DNA of 16,801 bases, from the NCBI GenBank assembly GCA_024224995.1, contig JAAENB010000018.1, positions 1-16,801 on the forward strand. Direction: 5' to 3'. The translations under genes were made by a program, and so were the position numbers. Shown here one piece after another: positions 6,095-13,563 of the stretch (the first letter of the stretch is position 1; each line of letters opens with the position of its first letter). The notes beneath the pieces are model-generated. The model was not told the origin of the DNA, made no database searches, and saw only the letters and a program-made list of their open reading frames with translations. The stretch is from a bacterium (GTDB taxonomy: Bacteria; Spirochaetota; UBA4802; UBA5550).

Positions 6095-8170
6095 ATGAAT
6101 ATATTGATAAAAAAATATAATATAGGTCTTGTTTTTCTACTGAGTCTTGTACTTCTGGGGAGCTGTGCCAATAAAACGAAGCAGGAAACAGCTCCCATGG
6201 CAGTGGAGGGCTATATTGACCTGGAAGAGTGGGATTTTATTAATAACGGTCCAATAGACCTGGATGGTGAATGGGAATTTTACTGGAACAGGCAGTATGA
6301 ACCAGGGACTATTACCAGTGAAGAACCATCATTTATAAAGACACCTGCATCATGGATCGATACCACTGTAGAGGGAAAAAAATTATCCAGGGACGGGTAC
6401 GCAACCTACCGGCTCCATTTTTCCGTTAAGAATCCGGGAACCCTGGCTCTCTATATACATTCCATTGCAACAGCATCCAGGGTCTGGATAAACGGAAAAT
6501 CCGTACTTAAGCTGGGGCATGTCGGGAAAAGTCATACCGATGAGAAGCCAAGAGATATCCCGGAAATTGTCGAATTCCATACCGAAGATATGGATAATGA
6601 AGTCCTCATACAGGTCTCCAATTACCGGAGCTATCATTCCGGAATCGTCCGGAGTATAACGCTGGGGACTCCTGAACAGCTGCATAAAATACGGGACCAG
6701 GGACTTATTTTTGATGTCTTCCTGTTTGGCAGTTTAATCGTAATCGGTTTTTATCATTTTGCTTTGTTCCTGTTCAGGAGAAATGAACGGGCCTCGTTAT
6801 GGTTTGCTCTATCCTGTGTCCTGTTCTCATTTCGAGCTGTTTTCAACAATGAGAGAATATTCGCGCAAATTTTCAATTTTATGAGCTGGGAACTTTTTAT
6901 GACGTTCAATTTTTTAACAATTTCGCTCATTGCTCCTCTTTTTGTTAAATTTGTTTATTCGCTCTATCCCGGTCAAATGTCAAAAAAGCTGAATTATTTC
7001 TTTTATAGTTTCGGTATTCTTTATTCTACAATAATACTAACAACCTCCATGCGTATCTTTACCGGTTTTTTATATTATTATCTTCTTGTAGTCCTTATGG
7101 CGGCAAGCTATGTAATAGCGGTATTTATCCGTTCGGTTTTTCAGAAACGGGAAGGAGCGGCAATATCGCTGGCAGGATTTGCCATCCTTTTTCTGACAGC
7201 AATTAACGATACGTTAGTCGCAGGTGATTATATTCAATCAATATACTTATCGTCCTTTGGACTTTTCTTTTTTTTCCTGGCCCAGGCTCTGAACCTGTCG
7301 CTCCGGTTTTCGCGGGCTTTTTCCGAGACGGAAAAATTTTCAGAGCTCCTGGAAGAGAAGGTGCTTCTCAGAACAAAGGAGTTAAATAGTGAACGGGACC
7401 GGTTAAAAGAACGGACTGTTGCTATTGAGATAGAAATGGATCTAGCCAAAAGGATACAGCAGAAACTGATCCCCGCCTCTGCGCCGGCCGATTATATACA
7501 TTCTTTAAATAAACCAATGGACCTTTTGGGCGGAGATTTTTATGATTTTTTACGGTTCAGAGATTCCAAAACTATTGGTATTTTCATTAGTGACGTATCG
7601 GGACATGGCGTACCGGCCTCATTTATCACCTCAATGGTCAAGACCAGCCTGCTGCAGGCCGGAGCATTAAAGGATGATCCAGCCATGCTGCTGGGCTATT
7701 TAAACGAGATACTAATGGAACAAACAGCCGGAAATTTCGTAACGGCCTTTTATGGCGTTTACTATCCGGAAACAAAAAAGATCCGGTATGCCAATGCCGG
7801 GCACAATCAGCCGTATCTTATAGCCGAAAGCGGGATAACGGCGTTTGACGGGAAAAAAGGACTGCCCCTGGCTATAATGAAAACCGAAGAAATGGAAGAG
7901 ATGGGGAAGGGCTTTGTCAACAATGAATTTAATCTAAATGGGATGAAGAAAATCCTGTTCTATACCGATGGACTTGTTGAAGCTACCCATAGCAATGACA
8001 CCGGGATTACCTTTGAAGACGCGGGAGTGGAGGATGTTTTATTCAAATTGCGGGACCGGTCCTGCAATGAGTTTATTGATGATCTCTATACGGAACTGGT
8101 CAATTTCCGGGGCAGTCCCAATTTTGAAGATGATGTGTGCATGATCTGTCTAAACCTGTTCCCGCAATAA
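6095..8170 (+). CDS. Lipoprotein-type 7TMR-DISM receptor with C-terminal SpoIIE/PP2C phosphatase domain
   Basis: A 691-residue paralogue of the receptor at 469-2631 with the same order of parts: an extracytoplasmic DISMED2-like domain (about 40-195, with LDGEWEFYW and YATYRL), seven hydrophobic segments (about 205-405), a coiled coil (about 412-455), and a PP2C phosphatase (about 460-690). The metal motifs are intact: GGDFYD (D481), SDVSGHG (D500), NAGHNQPY (568-575), YTDG (D625) and EDDV (678-681). The difference is the N-terminus: a lipobox LGSC with C24, predicting lipid attachment in place of a simply cleaved signal. The likely role is signal-controlled dephosphorylation of an anti-anti-sigma-type partner, by analogy with RsbU. 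The ribosome binding site before ATG 6095 is weak. It is driven by the strong promoter at 6028-6056 and ends 11 bp from a convergent stop codon. Confidence 0.93.
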   Translation: MNILIKKYNIGLVFLLSLVLLGSCANKTKQETAPMAVEGYIDLEEWDFINNGPIDLDGEWEFYWNRQYEPGTITSEEPSFIKTPASWIDTTVEGKKLSRDGYATYRLHFSVKNPGTLALYIHSIATASRVWINGKSVLKLGHVGKSHTDEKPRDIPEIVEFHTEDMDNEVLIQVSNYRSYHSGIVRSITLGTPEQLHKIRDQGLIFDVFLFGSLIVIGFYHFALFLFRRNERASLWFALSCVLFSFRAVFNNERIFAQIFNFMSWELFMTFNFLTISLIAPLFVKFVYSLYPGQMSKKLNYFFYSFGILYSTIILTTSMRIFTGFLYYYLLVVLMAASYVIAVFIRSVFQKREGAAISLAGFAILFLTAINDTLVAGDYIQSIYLSSFGLFFFFLAQALNLSLRFSRAFSETEKFSELLEEKVLLRTKELNSERDRLKERTVAIEIEMDLAKRIQQKLIPASAPADYIHSLNKPMDLLGGDFYDFLRFRDSKTIGIFISDVSGHGVPASFITSMVKTSLLQAGALKDDPAMLLGYLNEILMEQTAGNFVTAFYGVYYPETKKIRYANAGHNQPYLIAESGITAFDGKKGLPLAIMKTEEMEEMGKGFVNNEFNLNGMKKILFYTDGLVEATHSNDTGITFEDAGVEDVLFKLRDRSCNEFIDDLYTELVNFRGSPNFEDDVCMICLNLFPQ

Positions 8171-8188
8171 GCCGGTCCGGTTTATTGC
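8164..8188. terminator. Dyad spanning both convergent stop codons, probable bidirectional transcription end
   Basis: The arms 8164-8175 and 8177-8188 are complementary over 12 positions with one G-T pair; a realistic RNA hairpin would use 10 pairs around GGTCC. The left arm contains the TAA of the receptor phosphatase and the right arm the TAA of the CheR-like gene. There is no T-tract, so it is only a possible terminator. Confidence 0.5.
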
Positions 8189-10581
8189 AGCGAGATCCCG
8201 TGTTTTCGGGAAAGCCCGAACAGTTTTTCCCTGGTTTTCAGCAGTTCCTTTGAATAAATCGGGTTTATTTCCAGGCCCATTTCCAGGATGCGTAATGAAT
8301 TAAGAAGTGCTCTTTTCCCTGCGCTGGTTTGTCCTTTTGAAAAATAATACCTGGCCTGTAGAGAATAACTTTTTCCCATTTTAGAATATGCTTTAAGCAG
8401 CATACCGCTGATAATATTGCTGGGAAACGTAAAAAAACGTTTATACCCGGCAATGGATTTGTCCACGCTCATTTTAATCTCTTTCATGTCCCCGTTTGTT
8501 TTCTCAAGCATAAGAGCTTTGTGTAAATAAAAATTACCTACCAGGTAATTGAGGTAGATGTTTTTTTCGGTTTTTTTGTTTATGGGAACTTGTTCAAGGA
8601 TCATGATGCCGCGGTTGCAAAAATGAAGCAGTTTTTGGAATTGTTCCTGGCTGATGCAATAGGAAATGTAGCGTTCCGAAATATAGAGAAAGAGTTTTTT
8701 GTCTATTACATAATCGGGATCGTAGAGAATTATTTCACTAATCGCGGTAACCCCGTCAATGGTAACCCGTTCAAAGTCATTGATCTTTTGATCGGACAAA
8801 TAGAAACGCTGCAGCATAAAACAGGTGTAGGCGTGTAAAATGTGCTGCTGCAGCCTCCATTTTTCCGAATAGGGTTTCCTGAAGGAGAAAAGTTTTTCTG
8901 TTTGTAATGGATTTTTTTTGAATTGAGTAGTGAGATGCGTGTATTTTTTTTCCAATAATTTGAGATAGAGCTTTTCTTTTTTGTTTTTTTCGTACCGGGA
9001 GAAAAGATGAAGCATTCCGGCGGAAGGAAGACGCAAGAGGGACAATTTCATGGTAGTCTCTTCAATTTTTTTATTGTTTCTTGCTATCATGTATTTTTTA
9101 AGAAGCCAGTTAAGCGCGTACGAAGAGTGCGGATTTTTTTTTAGATAGCTATGGCACAGTTTTAATGCCATTTTATCCTGGCCTGTATCAACATAGGCGT
9201 GAAGAAGCATTTTGAAGGCAAGTTCAAAATCGGGGAGTTTGGTATAAATTTTTTTATAGGCGGCAACTTTCATTTCCGGAGTATAGCGTTTGCTGAGTTT
9301 GATATTCGCCCATTCATTTATGCAAAAGAAATTTTTAAATCCCCATTTTCTGCCCAGGCTGCCGTTCGCGATGGAATATCTTTTATCGTGCAGAACGAGG
9401 AGTCCTTTTGCCCTGATGATGTCGAGCCAATAGTCTTTATTGTCATTAACCGCTTCTTTGTCCAGGTAGAGCAGGACATTCATTATTGAAACCAGGTCGT
9501 ATGGAGGGGCAAAGCGCGGATCGAGACCGGGAGGGATTTCCTTAAGGATATTGTGGTTAATATAGCGAATTCGGGAACTGAAGATGGTGGGATCTCTGGG
9601 TTCCCAGATATTAACTTTTTTGTTGAGCCGGAAATACTTTTTTAGTTTATTTTGCATCTTTAAGGGGAGTACTTGAAACGTGGCATTGGAATACTTCATG
9701 TTTCGAGCGTATTCAAGGCTCGAATTATTGATATCCGATGCGAGAATAGTAAAATTCCGAATTCCTCCTTCAAGAAGTTCAACAGCATAGGTTAGCACCT
9801 CTTCACCGGTAGAGCAGGCAAAGATTTTGACTTTAAATACTCGTTTTTCTTTTTGAGCCTGAATGCTTAATTTTCTAAGGTGTATGTTTATTCCTTTGAT
9901 ATATCTCCATTCCCGGTAAAAGCTCGTGGTGCAAAGCATAAAGAATTTATCGACAACTGTTTTTAGTAAGAGGGGGTTGTCTTCCAGGTCATCCAGGGAG
10001 CGAATCGCGTTGGAGTGGAGATAGCGGTATAAAACGGAATCGAGTTGTTTCAGGGATATTTTTTGGGTAATAAAGGCAACTGAAATATTGGTCGATTTAC
10101 CAATGATCCCGGCAACCGCGCTGTAGAGTTTTTTTTGAGGATACCGGGGTTTTGTGGAGGCGTATTGTTTAAGAGAGCGGATTAGTTTTGGCGATATGGA
10201 ATTAAGCCTCTTTTGGTTTTTTTCAAAGAGCCGGGTAACGAATGCGATATCTTTTGGATGGGTAATATAATAATAAAAATCAACCACGCTGCCGGAAATC
10301 CGGGTAAAGTGAAGGACCGGTTTCCCTGCGCAGGAGACCAGGTAATCATCGTAAAAGATGGGGTTGTACGATTCGCCCACAATATTGGCAAGATAATATT
10401 TGAAATTAGATGGTTTTACCGAGATTTCTTTGTTACTATCATTTTCTGAAAAGAGGGGAGCGGCATAAAGAAATGAAAAACGGGGAGCACCGGCAAAAAG
10501 AGCCAGGAGCATGAAACCGCTAATTATAAGAACGAGTTTTTTTTGAGAAGAAGGAGCACGGAAAAAGCTGCATTTTTGCAC
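8182..10581 (-). CDS. CheR-like methyltransferase with N-terminal export/anchor segment and repeat-rich C-terminus
   Basis: A 799-residue protein. Residues 14-42 form a signal peptide or anchor (basic start, long hydrophobic run, then FLYAAP). Residues about 150-400 match CheR: an N-terminal helical part, CTTSFYRE (217-224), the SAM-binding loop ACSTGEE (255-261), SDIN (282-285) and YDLVSIMNVLLYLD (361-374). The usual arginine before N in that last motif is M. CheR enzymes methylate glutamates of chemoreceptors from the cytoplasm using SAM; the export segment here is unusual. Residues about 430-799 are helical, with FELAFKMLLHAYVDTGQDKM typical of TPR-like repeats. The start is GTG 10581 behind AAGGAGGT; no start downstream avoids the hydrophobic segment (next Met is residue 24, inside it). 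The gene begins 3 nt after the stop of the esterase gene and is coupled to it. Substrate unknown; it may also be a non-catalytic binding protein. Confidence 0.8.
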   Translation of the reverse strand: MQKCSFFRAPSSQKKLVLIISGFMLLALFAGAPRFSFLYAAPLFSENDSNKEISVKPSNFKYYLANIVGESYNPIFYDDYLVSCAGKPVLHFTRISGSVVDFYYYITHPKDIAFVTRLFEKNQKRLNSISPKLIRSLKQYASTKPRYPQKKLYSAVAGIIGKSTNISVAFITQKISLKQLDSVLYRYLHSNAIRSLDDLEDNPLLLKTVVDKFFMLCTTSFYREWRYIKGINIHLRKLSIQAQKEKRVFKVKIFACSTGEEVLTYAVELLEGGIRNFTILASDINNSSLEYARNMKYSNATFQVLPLKMQNKLKKYFRLNKKVNIWEPRDPTIFSSRIRYINHNILKEIPPGLDPRFAPPYDLVSIMNVLLYLDKEAVNDNKDYWLDIIRAKGLLVLHDKRYSIANGSLGRKWGFKNFFCINEWANIKLSKRYTPEMKVAAYKKIYTKLPDFELAFKMLLHAYVDTGQDKMALKLCHSYLKKNPHSSYALNWLLKKYMIARNNKKIEETTMKLSLLRLPSAGMLHLFSRYEKNKKEKLYLKLLEKKYTHLTTQFKKNPLQTEKLFSFRKPYSEKWRLQQHILHAYTCFMLQRFYLSDQKINDFERVTIDGVTAISEIILYDPDYVIDKKLFLYISERYISYCISQEQFQKLLHFCNRGIMILEQVPINKKTEKNIYLNYLVGNFYLHKALMLEKTNGDMKEIKMSVDKSIAGYKRFFTFPSNIISGMLLKAYSKMGKSYSLQARYYFSKGQTSAGKRALLNSLRILEMGLEINPIYSKELLKTREKLFGLSRKHGISLQ

Positions 10582-10584
10582 TGC

Positions 10585-11376
10585 TTACCTCCTTCCCTGT
10601 TGTAAGAGCCATGTGTATAATTCCGGGTTGTTATATGTTTGTGTCCAGGAGTCGTGACCGGCATTTGGATATACGGTAAAGCGGACGGAACTGCCGCATG
10701 CTTTGAGAGTGGAAACCATATCTTTGGAGCGGGAAAGCGGAACAACCGGGTCCTTGCCGCCGTGGAAGACCCATAGCGGCATTTGTTTTATGCGGCAGGC
10801 AAACTTAGGATTCCCGCCGCCGCATATGGGAACAGCAGCAGCGAATTTTTCCCGATGGAGAATCGCCAGCCGCCAGGCAGCAAAGCCGCCCATACTGAAG
10901 CCGGTTATATATATCCGTTTGGGGTCAATATTGAAGGAACTGGTAACGCTGCCCAGCAGGGCTATGAGATCGTCGGTATAGTCTTTCCAGGTCATGTTCC
11001 GGGCGCATTGAGGTGAAAGGGTAATAAAGGGGAAATCGGGGCGTTTTTCAACAATATTGGGTATGCCGTTTTTTTTCAAATATTCCAGGTTTCTTCCCCG
11101 TTCATTAACGCCATGAAGAAAAAGAATAAGGGGCCAGTGTTTTTTCTTTTTTTTTCCGTACTCTTTTGGCAGGTAAAGAAGATAGTTAAGAAAAACCTTT
11201 TTGGAAAATCCTTCCCTGGTAAGGATGGTATCGGAATAGCAATAGCGCTGCTGTTTCCCGGCCTGGGGCAGATTCTTTTTACAGGTGGTCAGATGGCGGC
11301 ATGAGCCCATTGTGAGCACCAGGGCAGTAAAAAGGCTTATTTTTTTTGCCGTAGTTAAAATACTATTGGTCTTCAT
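10585..11376 (-). CDS. Lipoprotein alpha/beta-hydrolase (carboxylesterase / feruloyl-esterase or PHB-depolymerase-like)
   Basis: A 263-residue hydrolase. The N-terminus is a lipoprotein-like signal ending MGSC with C26 (M at the -3 site is atypical). The fold signatures are clear: LFLHGVNERG (86-94, oxyanion region), nucleophile elbow GFSMGG with S161, acid D209 in HGGKDPVVP, and H241 in NAGHDSW. This is a complete Ser-Asp-His triad. The family includes phospholipase/carboxylesterase and CE1-like esterases such as acyl- or feruloyl-esterases; the substrate cannot be read from the sequence. It is the first gene of a tight two-gene unit with the CheR-like gene (3 nt between stop and next start). 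The ATG at 11376 has only a weak ribosome binding site; a promoter candidate lies just upstream. Confidence 0.87.
   Translation of the reverse strand: MKTNSILTTAKKISLFTALVLTMGSCRHLTTCKKNLPQAGKQQRYCYSDTILTREGFSKKVFLNYLLYLPKEYGKKKKKHWPLILFLHGVNERGRNLEYLKKNGIPNIVEKRPDFPFITLSPQCARNMTWKDYTDDLIALLGSVTSSFNIDPKRIYITGFSMGGFAAWRLAILHREKFAAAVPICGGGNPKFACRIKQMPLWVFHGGKDPVVPLSRSKDMVSTLKACGSSVRFTVYPNAGHDSWTQTYNNPELYTWLLQQGRR
10587..10594 (-). promoter_or_regulatory. Strong ribosome binding site inside the end of the esterase gene
   Basis: AAGGAGGT on the minus strand lies 5 nt before the GTG at 10581. It overlaps the last arginine codons and stop of the upstream esterase gene (GGA AGG AGG TAA), so translation of the two genes is probably coupled. 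It fixes GTG as the start of the CheR-like gene. Confidence 0.85.
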
Positions 11377-11409
11377 AATCGTTTCTATTCTTTATTTATA
11401 TATCGTTAT

Positions 11410-11439
11410 AATTTATCACAGGTATTATTCCTTTGTCAA
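11410..11439 (-). promoter_or_regulatory. Promoter candidate for the esterase-CheR-like operon
   Basis: Reading the minus strand, TTGACA (11439-11434) is followed after 18 bp by TAAATT (11415-11410), which matches four of six -10 positions. The predicted start of transcription near 11403 would leave a leader of roughly 27 nt before ATG 11376. Confidence 0.5.
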
Positions 11440-11581
11440 TAAGTATATTCGGAACAATGGGCTAAACGCGTGTTGGGTGTTTTTTTTGAAGCGAGTCGGC
11501 AGTAAAAAAGTGCTTGCAAATTTTTGATTTTTTAAGAGAAATAGAATGGGATTTTATTAATATAGTTGGATGATCTATTAT

Positions 11582-12259
11582 ATGACACTTGAAGAAGCAA
11601 TAGAAAAGAACAAGGTAATTCGCATTATCGCATATTCCGTAAGCGATTATGTGGAAAAACATATAAAAGATGTTTTAATTGGAATTCTTGAAAAGCATAA
11701 TTGCCGAAAGCTTTTTGCGCCAATATATACCTGCATTAAAGAGCTTATTATTAATGCGGTAAAAGCTAATTTTAAACACATATATTTTGAGAATTATACT
11801 CCCAAGAATGAATCTTTTGACATGATCAGTTATGATATGGCGCTCCAGTTATTCAAGCTGGAGCTCAGCAGGCAGAATGCGGACTACCTGAGAGAGATTG
11901 CCATTCGGAATAATCTCAAATCGGAGATACGCTTTAAAGTAACGGGTGAAATTCTTGAAATTGCCATAATTAACCCGGTGGAAATGACTGAGCGTGAGCG
12001 GAATAATATAGCCCGGAAGTTGAAGGATTCCCGGGAGTGTTATGATATCGCCGAATATTTTTTTAAAATGGAGCATGATCTAATGCAGGAAGGAGCGGGG
12101 CTGGGGTTGGTACTTATCACCATAATGCTGAAGAGTCTTGGGGTAGAGGGGAACGGATTCCGGATTGAGTCAGAGAACCGTACAACAACTGCGACCATAA
12201 AAATACCGCTCTGCCCGGAAACGGTAGAGCGCTACCTGGGACGTCTGGGCTCGGATTAA
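11582..12259 (+). CDS. GHKL-fold ATP-binding protein (histidine kinase-like ATPase)
   Basis: About 225 residues, soluble, with no membrane segment. Two elements of the GHKL ATP-binding fold are visible: an N-box (CIKELIINAVKAN, with E, N, K and N spaced as usual) and a glycine-rich EGAGLGLVLITIMLKSLG near the C-terminus. The intervening DxGxG loop is not evident; the position reads IINPVEMTERE, so nucleotide binding may be altered. No dimerisation/phospho-acceptor domain is visible, so it is not a conventional sensor kinase; anti-sigma (SpoIIAB/RsbW-like) proteins share this stand-alone layout. Its proximity to two PP2C phosphatases fits a partner-switching circuit, but that is inference. The frame is open from ATG 11570; ATG 11582 is preferred because GGA lies a workable distance upstream. 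It is followed by a bidirectional terminator. Confidence 0.72.
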   Translation: MTLEEAIEKNKVIRIIAYSVSDYVEKHIKDVLIGILEKHNCRKLFAPIYTCIKELIINAVKANFKHIYFENYTPKNESFDMISYDMALQLFKLELSRQNADYLREIAIRNNLKSEIRFKVTGEILEIAIINPVEMTERERNNIARKLKDSRECYDIAEYFFKMEHDLMQEGAGLGLVLITIMLKSLGVEGNGFRIESENRTTTATIKIPLCPETVERYLGRLGSD

Positions 12260-12270
12260 AAAAGATTAAA

Positions 12271-12297
12271 AAAAAAGCTGCCCGAAGGCAGCTTTTT
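12271..12297. terminator. Bidirectional intrinsic terminator
   Basis: The stem AGCTGCC (12276-12282) pairs with GGCAGCT (12287-12293) around the tetraloop CGAA. It is flanked by an A-run on the left and TTTTT on the right, so both strands show a GC hairpin followed by U residues. The minus-strand U-run is the longer one. It separates the convergent ATP-binding gene and fadA. Confidence 0.93.
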
Positions 12298-12323
12298 ATA
12301 TATTCAAACTTTATGTGTGAAAA

Positions 12324-13529
12324 TTATTCGCACAGTTCGAAGAGAGCAGCAGCTCCCATTCCACCACCAATACACATAGACTCGATGCCGTACTTAACAC
12401 CTTTTCTTTGCATGTTAGCGACGAGAGTAGCAGCAAGTTTTGATCCTGTACATCCAAGTGGGTGTCCAAGAGCAATAGCGCCGCCGTTGATATTGATTAT
12501 TCTGGAATCACTATCGGCAGACCACATGCTTTTGTCTCCAATACCGAGCTCACGAGCACAGTAAATAGCCTGAGATGCGAATGCTTCATTTAATTCGAAG
12601 AGCCCGATATCTTTAATATCGAGACCAGCGAGTTTGAGAAGCTTGGGAATAGCGTATGCAGGGCCTACGCCCATTTCATCAGCTTTACATCCCGCAGTTG
12701 TGTAGCATACAAGCTTAGCAAGAGGCTTAACGCCGTATTTTTTTACCGCTTCTTCACTCATAATAACGGAAGCAGCAGCTCCGTCTGTAGTTTGTGAAGA
12801 GTTACCAGCAGTAACGGAACCGGTTGTTGAGAATACAGTTCTCAGTTTTCCAAGTCCTGCTGCTGTTGTTGATGCCCGAACACCGTCATCGAAATCCTGC
12901 ATAGCAGTTTCTCTTACGTATGATCCGTCGGCTTGCTCAACATATTTGTCTGCTTTAGTTGGAACGATCTCAGTGAAGTATCCGTTCTTCTGAGCGTCAA
13001 GAGCTTTCATATGTGACTGAAAAGCAAACTCATCCTGGTCTTCTCTGGATACGTTATACCTGTTTGCTACGTTCTCAGCGGTGATACCCATTGAGATGTA
13101 AACATCAGGATTTTCTTTGGCCCAGTCGGGATGAGGTCTTGGGTTGTTTCCACCCATAGGTACGATAGACATGGACTCAACGCCGCCTGCCATAGTTACC
13201 TCAGACCATCCGGCCATAACTCTCATTGCAGAAAGAGCGATTGATTCAAGTCCTGAAGCACAGAACCGGTTAACGGCAGCGCCGCCAACGCTGTCAGGGA
13301 ATCCTGCCATTTGAGGCCCAATTCGACCAAGGTTGAGACCCTGTTCAGCTTCGGGGAACGCACTTCCGATCATAACATCGTCAACTGCTCCTTTGTCAAG
13401 ACCGATTCTATCTACAGCGCCAGAAAGGGCTTGTGTAAGAAGACTTTCAGGTCTTGTTTGTGCTAAAGCACCTTTGCCACGTCTACAGCCTGGTGTTCTT
13501 ACAGCACTTACAATATATGCATCTCTCAT
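12324..13529 (-). CDS. fadA: Acetyl-CoA acyltransferase (thiolase), beta-oxidation type
   Basis: A full-length 401-residue thiolase. The catalytic residues are all in place: nucleophile C90 in NRFCASGLES, H356 in ALGHPLGCTG, and C386 in MCIGGGMG; NEAFA (314-318) is also present. The enzyme cleaves 3-ketoacyl-CoA with CoA to acetyl-CoA and a shortened acyl-CoA, or runs in reverse to condense two acyl-CoAs; it is cytoplasmic. It lies 34 bp downstream of the hydroxyacyl-CoA dehydrogenase/hydratase gene with its own AGGAGG site, 8 nt before the ATG, giving a fadN-fadA pair as in Bacillus. A biosynthetic acetoacetyl-CoA thiolase cannot be excluded from sequence, but the neighbour favours beta-oxidation. 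Transcription ends at the terminator near 12271-12297. Confidence 0.94.
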   Translation of the reverse strand: MRDAYIVSAVRTPGCRRGKGALAQTRPESLLTQALSGAVDRIGLDKGAVDDVMIGSAFPEAEQGLNLGRIGPQMAGFPDSVGGAAVNRFCASGLESIALSAMRVMAGWSEVTMAGGVESMSIVPMGGNNPRPHPDWAKENPDVYISMGITAENVANRYNVSREDQDEFAFQSHMKALDAQKNGYFTEIVPTKADKYVEQADGSYVRETAMQDFDDGVRASTTAAGLGKLRTVFSTTGSVTAGNSSQTTDGAAASVIMSEEAVKKYGVKPLAKLVCYTTAGCKADEMGVGPAYAIPKLLKLAGLDIKDIGLFELNEAFASQAIYCARELGIGDKSMWSADSDSRIININGGAIALGHPLGCTGSKLAATLVANMQRKGVKYGIESMCIGGGMGAAALFELCE

Positions 13530-13563
13530 AAAGTTTTCCTCCTATTCAATATTTAAGGAAAGC

